Shown in pieces: positions 7,360 to 15,109 of a stretch of DNA of 19,032 nt. Each line of letters opens with the position of its first letter. Position 1 is the stretch's first letter. Below the pieces are notes generated by a model, which saw only the letters and a list, made by a program, of their open reading frames with translations, did no database searches and was not told where the DNA came from. Source of the stretch: Sulfurovum sp. (GTDB taxonomy: Bacteria; Campylobacterota; Campylobacteria; Campylobacterales; Sulfurovaceae); contig DQVY01000247.1 in NCBI GenBank assembly GCA_015661535.1, positions 1-19,032 of the forward strand, written 5' to 3'. Both the position numbers and the translations under genes were made by a program.

Positions 7360-7896
7360 TTATTTAGCTTTGATCACACCACAGATAGCAACATCCAATC
7401 TATCCATTATTCTACAGTTTGCAGGTGCTTCGATATCTCTTACAAGAATCGATGCATCTCTCTCTAAAGGCTCAACATCAAGGTCAAATCTTGCTGGCAT
7501 ATCTTCGATAGTACCTCTCACTTTTAATCTTTTTTTAGAAATAACAAGTACACCTTTGTTTTTAAGACCTATTGGTGTTCCGTGTGTAACAACAGGTACG
7601 AGGAAGTTTGTTACTTGACCTGGTACAGCTATTCTCAAATCTACATGTAACACATCACCGTTCACAGGGTGAAGTTGATACTCCTGGATAAATACATTGA
7701 TCTCTTTATCGCCAACTTTAACTGGAAATGCAAGTGTCTCTTTATTTCTAATTGTTCTTACAAATTCTCCACGTTTAAATGCGGCATGGATGTTTTCAAC
7801 ACCATTTGCATAAATGTTCGCGATTAGATAACCATCTCTTTTAAGCTTCTTTGCATTCACTTTACCGATACTCTCTCTAACGATACCTTCTAACAT
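7360..7896 (-). CDS. rplY: 50S ribosomal protein L25/general stress protein Ctc
   Basis: Large-subunit protein that binds 5S rRNA. This is the long Ctc/TL5 form: an L25 domain (about 1-90) followed by the C-terminal TL5 beta domain (about 91-178, with the HVDL motif near the junction). I use the ATG at 7894-7896 (protein starting MLEGIVRESIG, 178 residues), which has AAGGA 6 bases upstream. The frame stays open for 26 more codons, but those residues match nothing in the family, and the promoter's TATAAT lies inside that extension. It heads the pth-permease-lysA-pheA-hisC-dxs run. Confidence 0.95.
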   Translation of the reverse strand: MLEGIVRESIGKVNAKKLKRDGYLIANIYANGVENIHAAFKRGEFVRTIRNKETLAFPVKVGDKEINVFIQEYQLHPVNGDVLHVDLRIAVPGQVTNFLVPVVTHGTPIGLKNKGVLVISKKRLKVRGTIEDMPARFDLDVEPLERDASILVRDIEAPANCRIMDRLDVAICGVIKAK

Positions 7897-7963
7897 ATCT
7901 GTCCTTTTAACATTGTATAATTTTTCACCCAATCTGTCACAGCATTGCATAAAATAGACGCGA

Positions 7964-7969
7964 ATTATA
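7964..7969 (-). promoter_or_regulatory. likely -10 box for the rplY-pth operon
   Basis: A perfect TATAAT, preceded by GGG and followed by TCGCG, reads on the minus strand 67 bases before the rplY start. It sits just after the pilT stop. There is no good -35 match at 16-18 bp, as is usual for Campylobacterota vegetative promoters. A weaker TTATACAAT (7912-7920) closer to rplY is a second candidate. Confidence 0.6.
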
Positions 7970-7985
7970 CCCAAACTCTATTAAA

Positions 7986-9125
7986 CTATTCTTCCTCATC
8001 TTTAAAAGCAAAAACATCCATTTCTTTATCCCCGGCATGTTCATCTACAATTGCCCCTTTACCTACACCCTGCATTTTCAATTTCATATCGGCTGGGTTC
8101 GTCGCATATTCAAGGGCTGTTTTGTCTGTGATCTCCCCCCTACGTAAAAGGTCAAGCAATGCCTGGTCAAAGGTTTGTGTACCGTAGATCTCTTTCCCCT
8201 CAAAAAGGGCATCAGGTATCTCAGCATCCCTGTTCTCTACAATAAGCTGCTCTATTCTTGAGGTTTTTTTCAAGATCTCGATCCCTGCAACCCTTCCTCC
8301 TGATGTGTTGGGAATCAACCTTTGAGAAATAACCCCTTCAAGCACAGAGGCCAAAGACATTCGGATCCTGTTTTGCTCTTCATTCCCGAACATACCTACT
8401 ATTCTGTCTATGGTCTCTTTGGCATCCAGGGTATGCAGTGTCGAGAAAACCAGGTGACCTGTATTGGCAGCGTGCAGTGCGATGTCAATGGTTTCCAAGT
8501 CCCGCATTTCCCCTACTAGAATAATATCTGGATCTTCCCGTAGTGCTGCTCTCAGTGCATCGGAAAATGAGTGTGCATCTTGTCCGATACTTCTTTGGTT
8601 GATAAGACACCCTCTGTCTTTATGTACAAATTCTATAGGGTCTTCTACCGTGATAATATGCTTTTTTGCTTCTCTGTTGATCTTGTCCAAGATGGCTGCA
8701 AGTGTGGTAGATTTACCAGAACCCGTAACCCCTGTTACTAAGACCAGACCTCTCTGGATTTCCGTAAATGTTTTGATCACCGAAGGTAAATTAAGCTCAT
8801 CCAAGGTCAATATCTTCACAGGAATAATACGAAAAACAGCTGAGAGTCCATCCATCTGATAAAAAAAGTTCACCCTGAATCTGTTTTCATCACCCAATAC
8901 ATAGGAAAAATCCAGGTTTCTGTCTGTCTTCAGTTTTTCATATTGGTCGGCACTGGTGATCTCCTGTGCCAGTTTATCCATCATTTCAGCACTCATAGAA
9001 TCCTGCCCTAAGACTTTTAATACCCCATGAATACGTACCCTTACCTGAGACCCGCTTTTAAGGTGAAGGTCTGACCCACTGTTGCTGATCATTGCTCTAA
9101 GATAAAGTTTGAGTTTTTCTTCCAT
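7986..9125 (-). CDS. pilT: PilT-type twitching motility ATPase
   Basis: Secretion-superfamily ATPase that powers type IV pilus retraction at the inner-membrane base. Visible motifs: Walker A GVTGSGKST (132-140), the Asp box in TVEDPIEF (159-166), Walker B in LREDPDIILVGEMRD (195-209) and the His box STLHTLDA (228-235). The N-terminal PAS-like domain covers about 1-110. At 379 residues, with a C-terminal charged extension past about 345 that ends in acidic residues, it is somewhat longer than a minimal PilT, and PilU is an alternative. The ATG follows AGGAG with good spacing. No other pilus gene is present; it sits between tal and the rplY operon, so its partners must be elsewhere. Confidence 0.9.
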   Translation of the reverse strand: MEEKLKLYLRAMISNSGSDLHLKSGSQVRVRIHGVLKVLGQDSMSAEMMDKLAQEITSADQYEKLKTDRNLDFSYVLGDENRFRVNFFYQMDGLSAVFRIIPVKILTLDELNLPSVIKTFTEIQRGLVLVTGVTGSGKSTTLAAILDKINREAKKHIITVEDPIEFVHKDRGCLINQRSIGQDAHSFSDALRAALREDPDIILVGEMRDLETIDIALHAANTGHLVFSTLHTLDAKETIDRIVGMFGNEEQNRIRMSLASVLEGVISQRLIPNTSGGRVAGIEILKKTSRIEQLIVENRDAEIPDALFEGKEIYGTQTFDQALLDLLRRGEITDKTALEYATNPADMKLKMQGVGKGAIVDEHAGDKEMDVFAFKDEEE

Positions 9126-9148
9126 TTGGGTCGACTCCTGTGTAGTGT

Positions 9149-10144
9149 TTATTTTAACGTGTCCAGCATTTCTGAAAATGCCTTTTCAAAGGCTTCAAGT
9201 CCCTCTTTTAAAAGTTGGGCATAGACTTCATCCATATCAAATCCGTTGTCTGCCAATTTTGTAAAATATCCGTTGATCTCCGAATCTTCCAAAGGAAGTT
9301 TTGGCGCAGTTTCTTTCTTGGCGATATAGGCTTCAATGGTAGCCAGCGGTGCAGTATTGACAGAATGAGGGGCCAAAAGCTCCCGCATATAATAATCTGC
9401 AGGTAAATTGTCACCCTTAACGCCGGTACTTGCAAAAAGTGTACGTATAGATGGTATATGTGCGGCTTCCACCAGATTATATATCTTTGCGGCATTGTAA
9501 CATCCTGTTTTTGCTACAGCAATACCCTCTTTTTCAAGATCGGCATCCAACAATCTGTCAAAACGAGATACAAAGACAGAGATAACCGCTTCAACCCTTC
9601 TTCCGCCAGATGCGGTAAAGCCATCCATGCCTTTTTTCATGGCTTTTAGACATTTTTGTGCCTGTTTAGGAGAAAATATGAGGGTTGCATTGACAGAAAT
9701 ACCGTTACATAAAAGTTCCGTCATTGCAGCATACCCTGCTTCTGTTGCAGGTACTTTGACCATCACATTGGGCTCATCTATGGCAGCAAAAAGGCGTTTT
9801 CCTTCCTCAATGGTACCTTGGGTATCATTGGAGAGGAAAGGGTCTACCTCGATGGATATGTACCCGTCATTTCCTTCATCATACAATGGGCGTAATACCT
9901 GTGCTGCAGTACGAATATCTTCAATGGCAAGTGCTTCATATTTCTCTTTTGCACCTTTACCGGAGAGTGTTGCCAGCTGCTTTTTATATGCAGAAGATGT
10001 CGTAATAGCAGAAGCAAAGATCGAAGGGTTGCTTGTTGCCCCGTTTATAGTGCCATTTTCTATTAGTTTTAAAAATTCATTTTTTAAATAATCTCTCTCA
10101 ACGAAGTCCAACCATAAAGAAAAATTTATCTCTCTGTTTACCAT
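9149..10144 (-). CDS. tal: transaldolase
   Basis: Pentose-phosphate enzyme that moves a dihydroxyacetone unit between sedoheptulose 7-phosphate and glyceraldehyde 3-phosphate. The (beta/alpha)8 barrel motifs are present: GATSNPSIF (35-43), the Schiff-base Lys130 in MVKVPAT (128-134), SVNATLIFS (150-158) and FASTGVK (238-244). Its 331 residues, with a long C-terminal part, resemble the Campylobacterota/cyanobacterial-type single-domain enzymes. The ATG has AAGGA 8 bases upstream. It starts 3 bp after the aat stop and is probably part of the clpS-clpA-aat transcript. Confidence 0.93.
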   Translation of the reverse strand: MVNREINFSLWLDFVERDYLKNEFLKLIENGTINGATSNPSIFASAITTSSAYKKQLATLSGKGAKEKYEALAIEDIRTAAQVLRPLYDEGNDGYISIEVDPFLSNDTQGTIEEGKRLFAAIDEPNVMVKVPATEAGYAAMTELLCNGISVNATLIFSPKQAQKCLKAMKKGMDGFTASGGRRVEAVISVFVSRFDRLLDADLEKEGIAVAKTGCYNAAKIYNLVEAAHIPSIRTLFASTGVKGDNLPADYYMRELLAPHSVNTAPLATIEAYIAKKETAPKLPLEDSEINGYFTKLADNGFDMDEVYAQLLKEGLEAFEKAFSEMLDTLK

Positions 10145-10147
10145 TTT

Positions 10148-10864
10148 TTATTCCTTATATTCCCAACTAAATTCAGTCCAGTGACCTCTGTCACCTGACT
10201 TTTCTACTGCATTTTCCAAGGCATCAAGAAAGAGATCTCTCTCTACTGTCTCTGCCCCCAAAGCCATCATATGATCGGTTTTCATTTGACAATCTATAAA
10301 ATCATAGCCTCTACTGCCTAAAACGTCACTTAGTGCTTTAAAAGCTACTTTCGATGCATCAGAGACCAAAGAGAACATAGACTCTCCAAAAAACGCTTTT
10401 CCCAAAGCAACACCATACAGACCACCCACAAGTTTTCCCTCTAAATATACCTCTACACTGTGGGCAAATCCTTCGTTATGCAGTTGTATGTAGGCTGCTT
10501 CCATCTCAGGTACGATCCACGTCGCCTCTTGTCCGTCACGTATCACACTTGCACAATGATGGATCACTTCAGGAAAGTGTCGGTCAAAAGTCACAGAAAA
10601 TTTTCCGGAACGCAACACCCTTCTAAACGATTTACGAAGATGGAACTTATGGGGATAGAGCAGCAATCGTGGATTTGGAGACCACCAAAGTATAGGGTCC
10701 CCGGGAACAAACCAGGGAAATATCCCGTTTTTATAGGCAAGAAGAAGTCTCGAGGAGGAGAGATCTCCCCCGTAAGCAAGCAAACCGTCATCTTCGGCAT
10801 AATGGGGATTGGGGAAAGTAAGAAAGTATTGACTTAGTCGTGGTACAAAAAACGCATCTTCCAT
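10148..10864 (-). CDS. aat: leucyl/phenylalanyl-tRNA--protein transferase
   Basis: Adds Leu or Phe from aminoacyl-tRNA to proteins with N-terminal Lys or Arg, creating primary N-degrons for ClpS-ClpAP. Family motifs: FPNP (17-20), GGDLSS (32-37), GIFPWF (47-52), WWSPNPR (60-66), GLYG...GESMFS (148-165) and DFIDCQ (188-193). I choose the ATG at 10862-10864 (238 residues, close to the 234 of E. coli), which follows AGAGAA and begins 7 bp after the clpA stop. An in-frame TTG at 10889-10891 would overlap clpA and has no ribosome site. Next to clpA and clpS it completes the N-degron pathway. Confidence 0.93.
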   Translation of the reverse strand: MEDAFFVPRLSQYFLTFPNPHYAEDDGLLAYGGDLSSSRLLLAYKNGIFPWFVPGDPILWWSPNPRLLLYPHKFHLRKSFRRVLRSGKFSVTFDRHFPEVIHHCASVIRDGQEATWIVPEMEAAYIQLHNEGFAHSVEVYLEGKLVGGLYGVALGKAFFGESMFSLVSDASKVAFKALSDVLGSRGYDFIDCQMKTDHMMALGAETVERDLFLDALENAVEKSGDRGHWTEFSWEYKE

Positions 10865-10871
10865 TCGTTCT

Positions 10872-13061
10872 CTATTTTGCAGTGAACTCAAATGTCAATC
10901 TGTCATTTTTGTACCCTACTTTTGCCAAACCGCCTTTTTTAAGTTTTCCGAACAGGATCTCATCGGTAAGACCTTCTTTTATTTTTTCATCTATGACACG
11001 TGCAATATGTCTGGCACCATAACGTTTGTCGTGTCCTTCATTCGCTAAATACTCTTTAGCTTTTTTACCTACTTGTACTCTGACACCTTTAGGGCTAAGC
11101 AGTACGTTTAACTTGTCTACTTCTCTGTCTACAATGGTCACTAACTCTTTGAGTCCCAGTGCATTGAACTCAATGGTGGCAGAAAGACGGTTTCTAAATT
11201 CCGGAGAGAAAAAGGCTGCCAGTGCTTTGTCCGTTTTCATAGAGGTATCTTTATTGAAGCCCATCACATTGGCTTCTTTTGTACCAATATTCGAGGTCAT
11301 GATCAAGATAACATTTTTAAAATCAGATACCACACCATTGTTGTCTGTCAATTTTGCCCCATCCATCACTTGCAGTAAAATATTCATAATGTCAGGATGC
11401 GCTTTTTCTACCTCATCAAGCAGTAAGACCGTATGGGGATTTTTTTTGATCATCTCTGTCAGCAATCCGCCCTGTTCGTACCCGACATACCCGGGAGGCG
11501 CCCCAACCAAACGGGAGATCGCATGCGGTTCCATGTATTCACTCATGTCAAGTCTTTCAAAATGCACATGCAGGGTTTTGGCAAGCTGTGTAGCCAATGC
11601 TGTTTTACCTACGCCTGTAGGACCTACAAACAAAAAAGACCCTATAGGTTTATTGTCACCATTGAGTCCGGCATACGAACGTTTGATCGCTGTAGCCAAA
11701 GCACCTATGGCTTCGTCTTGACCAATAATGTGAGAAGAAAGGTCTTTTTCAAGCCTTTTAAGCTTCTTCGTGTCATCTGTGCCTATCACAGTAGGTGGCA
11801 ACTTCAAGTTCTTAGCCACACTCTCTTCAATATCTTTAGCACTTACAGTGAGACCCTCTTTTCCTCGGAGCATACAATGTGCACCTACTTCATCGATGAT
11901 ATCCATAGCCTTGTCAGGCAAAAATCTCTCATGAAGATACTTCACAGAAAGATCGATCGCTGACTGCAATGCATCATCGGTAAATTTAATTTTGTGGTAG
12001 TCTTCATATTTATGCTGAATACCTTTTAAAATAATAAAAGTATCTTCCACACTTGGCTCATCTACATCTACTTTTGCAAACCGACGGCTTAAGGCTTTGT
12101 CTTTGTCAAAAAAGTTTCTGTACTCTGCGTAGGTCGTTGCTCCTATACACTTCAGATCACCACGTGCCAAAGCAGGCTTGAGCAGGTTTGAAGCATCCAT
12201 ACTTCCCCCAGATGTTGCACCTGCACCTACCATTGTATGGATCTCGTCAATGAACATAATGGCATCTTTTTGTTCCGTAAGTTCTTTAATAATACCTTTA
12301 AGACGCTTCTCGAAATCACCTCTGTATTTTGTTCCTGCCACCAATGCACCCATATCTAAGGCATACACTTTTGACTTTTTCAAAATATCCGGCACATCTC
12401 CTTCTGAAATTTTGAGAGCCAAACCTTCTGCAATAGCTGTTTTACCCACACCCGGTTCACCTACAAGTAAAGGATTGTTTTTCTTACGACGACAGAGTGT
12501 CTGCATCACACGTTCTATTTCATCTATACGTCCTACTACAGGGTCTATTTTCCCTGTTTTGGCAAGCTCTACAAGTTCTATAGTAAATTTCTGAAGCAGG
12601 GTTTCGTCTTTTTTCTCCCCTTCTGTCTCTGTTTTACCTTTGTCATAACGATGAGAAATAACTTCCAGTACATCCACACGCGCTATATTCTCTTTTTTCA
12701 TCAAATAGACCGCATAAGAGTGTTCCTGCATAAAAATAGCCGCGATCATGTCACCAATGTTCGCTTCTGTTCTTCCTGCCGAATGGATATGTGTCATCAT
12801 ATCGTTAATAGCACGTGACAATGCCACCGTTTCAAAAGGTTCTACTGCTTCTTTTAGAGAAGGGATGGTTTTGGTAATATGCTCGACAATACCAGATCTT
12901 AATCGTTCAAGATTTGCATCTAATATGGAAAATATCTCTTGTCCTGCTTCAGAATTCACCATGGCTAAAAAGACATGTTCTACTGTCAAGTACTCATGCC
13001 TGTTCTCTTTGGCATACCCTACAGCTTGTTTAAATACATCATTAAGTGCTATACTTATCAT
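10872..13061 (-). CDS. clpA: ATP-dependent Clp protease ATP-binding subunit ClpA
   Basis: Hexameric AAA+ unfoldase that feeds substrates to ClpP, including N-degron substrates delivered by ClpS. The 729 residues show a Clp N domain (about 1-140), AAA module 1 with Walker A GEPGVGKTA (201-209) and Walker B MFIDEIH (269-275), and AAA module 2 with Walker A GPTGVGKTA (480-488), Walker B LLLDE (546-550) and sensor TSNIGT (589-594). There is no long ClpB-type middle domain, which separates it from ClpB. MGF (600-602) sits where the IGL/IGF ClpP-docking tripeptide is expected. The ATG follows AAGGAG, and the gap after clpS is 9 bp. clpP is not in the window. Confidence 0.96.
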   Translation of the reverse strand: MISIALNDVFKQAVGYAKENRHEYLTVEHVFLAMVNSEAGQEIFSILDANLERLRSGIVEHITKTIPSLKEAVEPFETVALSRAINDMMTHIHSAGRTEANIGDMIAAIFMQEHSYAVYLMKKENIARVDVLEVISHRYDKGKTETEGEKKDETLLQKFTIELVELAKTGKIDPVVGRIDEIERVMQTLCRRKKNNPLLVGEPGVGKTAIAEGLALKISEGDVPDILKKSKVYALDMGALVAGTKYRGDFEKRLKGIIKELTEQKDAIMFIDEIHTMVGAGATSGGSMDASNLLKPALARGDLKCIGATTYAEYRNFFDKDKALSRRFAKVDVDEPSVEDTFIILKGIQHKYEDYHKIKFTDDALQSAIDLSVKYLHERFLPDKAMDIIDEVGAHCMLRGKEGLTVSAKDIEESVAKNLKLPPTVIGTDDTKKLKRLEKDLSSHIIGQDEAIGALATAIKRSYAGLNGDNKPIGSFLFVGPTGVGKTALATQLAKTLHVHFERLDMSEYMEPHAISRLVGAPPGYVGYEQGGLLTEMIKKNPHTVLLLDEVEKAHPDIMNILLQVMDGAKLTDNNGVVSDFKNVILIMTSNIGTKEANVMGFNKDTSMKTDKALAAFFSPEFRNRLSATIEFNALGLKELVTIVDREVDKLNVLLSPKGVRVQVGKKAKEYLANEGHDKRYGARHIARVIDEKIKEGLTDEILFGKLKKGGLAKVGYKNDRLTFEFTAK

Positions 13062-13070
13062 TTCGTCTCC

Positions 13071-13370
13071 TTAACTGTTTTCTTCTATGGTTGCAAGCAA
13101 AGGAAATTCATTTTGCTTCGCCCGCTGCTTTACCTGCTGTGCTTTGGTTTGTGCTATCTCAAACGTATACACACCACAGGTAGCTTGTTCTTGGTCATGT
13201 ATTTGTAACATTACCTTTTCTGCCTGCACATGGTTCATATGAAATATACTTGTCAATATCTCTATGACAAAATCCATACTGGTATAGTCATCATTATGTA
13301 ACAATACTTTATACATTTTCGGCTCTTCAACTTCTAAGGCAAATTCTAATTCTTCTTCAAACTTTGGCAT
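13071..13370 (-). CDS. clpS: ATP-dependent Clp protease adaptor ClpS
   Basis: Small adaptor that recognises N-terminal Leu, Phe, Tyr or Trp and hands the substrate to ClpA. The core LLHNDDYTSMDFVIEIL with the Asn-Asp-Asp of the binding pocket is clear, as is the later QIHDQEQATCGVYTFEIAQTK region with the conserved His. I prefer the ATG at 13368-13370 (99 residues). AGGA is about 12 bases upstream, a little far; the TTG 12 bases earlier lies directly on that AGGA and is less likely. Its promoter diverges from bioD, and it leads clpS-clpA-aat. Confidence 0.95.
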   Translation of the reverse strand: MPKFEEELEFALEVEEPKMYKVLLHNDDYTSMDFVIEILTSIFHMNHVQAEKVMLQIHDQEQATCGVYTFEIAQTKAQQVKQRAKQNEFPLLATIEENS

Positions 13371-13406
13371 TTTGTGATACAATCCTAATCTATTTATTCA
13401 TTTACT

Positions 13407-13434
13407 ATTATACAGAAATATTGGAGATTTTCAA
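13407..13434 (-). promoter_or_regulatory. clpS promoter, divergent from bioD
   Basis: On the minus strand TTGAAA (13429-13434) and TATAAT (13407-13412) are separated by 16 bp, giving a near-consensus sigma-70 promoter for clpS. On the plus strand the same bases contain TATTAT (13406-13411), a possible -10 for bioD, so the two promoters would share their -10 region. The -35 box abuts the bioD start codon. Confidence 0.6.
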
Positions 13435-14076
13435 GTGAGATCACTCTTTATCACCGCAACAGGTACCAACGTAGGTAAAACCTACACCACTGTAAAACTT
13501 ATAGAAGCGCTTGCTTCCAAAGGGTATTCGGTAGGAGTATATAAACCCATCGAAACAGGTGTCTTGGACAATACTCCGCTTGATGCTACTATACTACTTG
13601 AAACTTGTAAAAAGGTTAATGCCAATTTTAAAGACCTTCAGCCTTCCGATATTACTGCCTATACCTATCCTTTGCCTGCGGCTCCTTTTTGTGCAGATAC
13701 GGAACATACTATTGAAATTCATAAAATTATCGAAAAGTATGAAGCACTTTCCAAACTGTGTGATATTTTGATCGTTGAAGGTGCTGGAGGTCTCATGGTA
13801 CCCATCACCAAAGAGTACATGATGATCAACCTCATCAAAGAACTCAATCTAAAAACCCTCTTGGTCACCCCAAGCCGATTAGGCTGCATCAACGACACCA
13901 TCCTCTCCATCTTGGCACTCAACACCTTCACTATTGACTTTGAGTGGTGTGTGAATGTATATGAAGACAAAGAGTCTTTTACAGAAGTGACACAGCCATA
14001 TTATGATGCTGTGTTTCCTGAATGGTGGCATGTGGAAGAGGGGCTAGAACCATTTATTAGTAGCAATTGGCTATAA
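13435..14076 (+). CDS. bioD: dethiobiotin synthetase
   Basis: ATP-dependent enzyme that closes the ureido ring of dethiobiotin from 7,8-diaminopelargonate and CO2, the step before biotin synthase. The 213 residues carry the P-loop TGTNVGKT (9-16), Lys37 in YKPIETG (36-42) and EGAGGLMVPI (115-124). The start is GTG, chosen because GGAG lies 8 bases before it and the first residues match the family N terminus. It is the first plus-strand gene of the island and diverges from clpS. No other bio gene is present. pyrB follows after 27 bp. Confidence 0.93.
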   Translation: MRSLFITATGTNVGKTYTTVKLIEALASKGYSVGVYKPIETGVLDNTPLDATILLETCKKVNANFKDLQPSDITAYTYPLPAAPFCADTEHTIEIHKIIEKYEALSKLCDILIVEGAGGLMVPITKEYMMINLIKELNLKTLLVTPSRLGCINDTILSILALNTFTIDFEWCVNVYEDKESFTEVTQPYYDAVFPEWWHVEEGLEPFISSNWL

Positions 14077-14077
14077 T
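14072..14077 (+). promoter_or_regulatory. possible -10 box for pyrB
   Basis: A perfect TATAAT overlaps the bioD stop codon, 26 bases before the pyrB ATG. No convincing -35 is present. It could give pyrB its own transcript, or be chance in AT-rich DNA. Confidence 0.35.
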
Positions 14078-14103
14078 CACATCATCACTCTTCAAGGATA
14101 CCC

Positions 14104-14982
14104 ATGCAGCATCTCGTTGATACCGACAATTTTTCAGATGAACAGATAGCACAGCTTTTGCATGATGCAAAGAGATTCAAACACAAGCGCCCCATTCAAT
14201 TGCTTAGAGACAGACTCCTCATTACCCTCTTTTTTGAAGCATCTACGCGAACAAGATCCTCTTTTGAAGTCGCTGCCAAAAAACTTGGTGCGGCGGTTGT
14301 ACACTTGGACCCTTCACGCTCTTCTACCAAAAAAGGGGAGAGTCTGGAAGACACTTTTGCCAATCTTTGTGCCATGGATCCTGATGCAGTGATCATTCGG
14401 CATTCCGACAATCATGCACCGGGTATGCTTGCAGATATGCATACCACCCCTGTCATCAATGCCGGTGCAGGGAATTATGCGCACCCTACCCAGGCACTGC
14501 TTGACCTCTTTACGATGATAGAGCATTTTAATGGAAACGTCAAAGGTAAAACCATAGCCATTGTAGGGGACATTGTCTCTTCAAGGGTAGCTTCTTCGGG
14601 CATACGTCTTTTCACACGTATGGGTATGCATGTGGTGCTGGTTGCCCCTGAACAATTTATGCCAGAGAGTACACTGCCCCAATACAAAAAGCTTGAAGAT
14701 GTCATAGACAATGTAGATGTCATCATGTCTCTGCGTGCACAACTGGAACGCCACGAAGAAGAACTTTTTGAAGATTATGCCGATTATGCTGCCCAATACT
14801 GCATCAGCAAAGAGCGTATGCAGGACAGAGACATTTTACTTCTCCACCCAGGCCCGGTGATGCGAAACATCGACATCTCTGATGAAATGCTGGAAGACCC
14901 ACGCTGTAAAGTACTCACACAGGTGAAAAATGGTGTATACATGCGTATGGCGATTTTAAAATTATTGCTTTTAGATAGCTAG
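14104..14982 (+). CDS. pyrB: aspartate carbamoyltransferase catalytic subunit
   Basis: Joins carbamoyl phosphate to aspartate, the first committed step of pyrimidine synthesis. Motifs: FFEASTRTRSSFE (43-55) binding carbamoyl phosphate, STKKGES (74-80) with the mobile active-site Lys, HPTQALLDL (127-135), and the aspartate-binding HPGPVMRN (248-255), consistent with ATCase rather than ornithine carbamoyltransferase. The 292 residues are within the family range. The ATG follows AAGGA (14094-14098). No pyrI regulatory subunit is adjacent. A 111-bp inverted repeat begins 7 bases after the stop. Confidence 0.96.
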   Translation: MQHLVDTDNFSDEQIAQLLHDAKRFKHKRPIQLLRDRLLITLFFEASTRTRSSFEVAAKKLGAAVVHLDPSRSSTKKGESLEDTFANLCAMDPDAVIIRHSDNHAPGMLADMHTTPVINAGAGNYAHPTQALLDLFTMIEHFNGNVKGKTIAIVGDIVSSRVASSGIRLFTRMGMHVVLVAPEQFMPESTLPQYKKLEDVIDNVDVIMSLRAQLERHEEELFEDYADYAAQYCISKERMQDRDILLLHPGPVMRNIDISDEMLEDPRCKVLTQVKNGVYMRMAILKLLLLDS

Positions 14983-14988
14983 GCTACC

Positions 14989-15099
14989 GTAGGTTGGGAT
15001 GCCCTCTTCTCGACACGAATATGTATGCAAATTTGATGAATGATTTGAAAATGATATTTTATGTTAAATTAATGTCGGGAAGAGGACATCCCGACCTAC
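14989..15099. repeat. 111-bp terminal inverted-repeat element (MITE-like) between pyrB and pabB
   Basis: Bases 14989-15015 and 15073-15099 are 27-bp inverted arms with 24 of 27 positions complementary. All three differences are transitions, so G-U pairing keeps the RNA stem. The core (15016-15072) is AT-rich with no open frame. The right arm is itself a hairpin, GTCGGGA (15074-15080) with TCCCGAC (15089-15095); the left arm has a degenerate version. The element fills 111 of the 124-127 bp between the genes. It looks like a non-autonomous mobile repeat, but I cannot see target-site duplications, and other genomic copies are needed to prove mobility. Confidence 0.8.
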
Positions 15100-15109
15100 A
15101 AGGGAAATG

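Noticed and set aside
7897..7974. 26-residue N-terminal extension of rplY
   Set aside because: The internal ATG at 7894-7896 has a good AAGGA, the extension matches no L25 protein, and a TATAAT promoter lies within it.
9627..10091. 154-codon plus-strand open frame antisense to tal
   Set aside because: Shadow of the well-supported transaldolase gene, with no recognisable domain.
10865..10891. Upstream TTG start for aat overlapping clpA
   Set aside because: It has no Shine-Dalgarno and would make the protein longer than usual; the ATG at 10862-10864 has AGAGAA.
11026..11963. Two long plus-strand open frames (231 and 176 codons) antisense to clpA
   Set aside because: Both are mirror frames of the conserved AAA+ modules; the Ser/Thr/Pro-rich or Cys-rich products match nothing and overlap each other.
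13371..13382. TTG start for clpS four codons upstream
   Set aside because: The TTG sits directly on the AGGA sequence, leaving no spacing; the ATG is the better start though its spacing is long.
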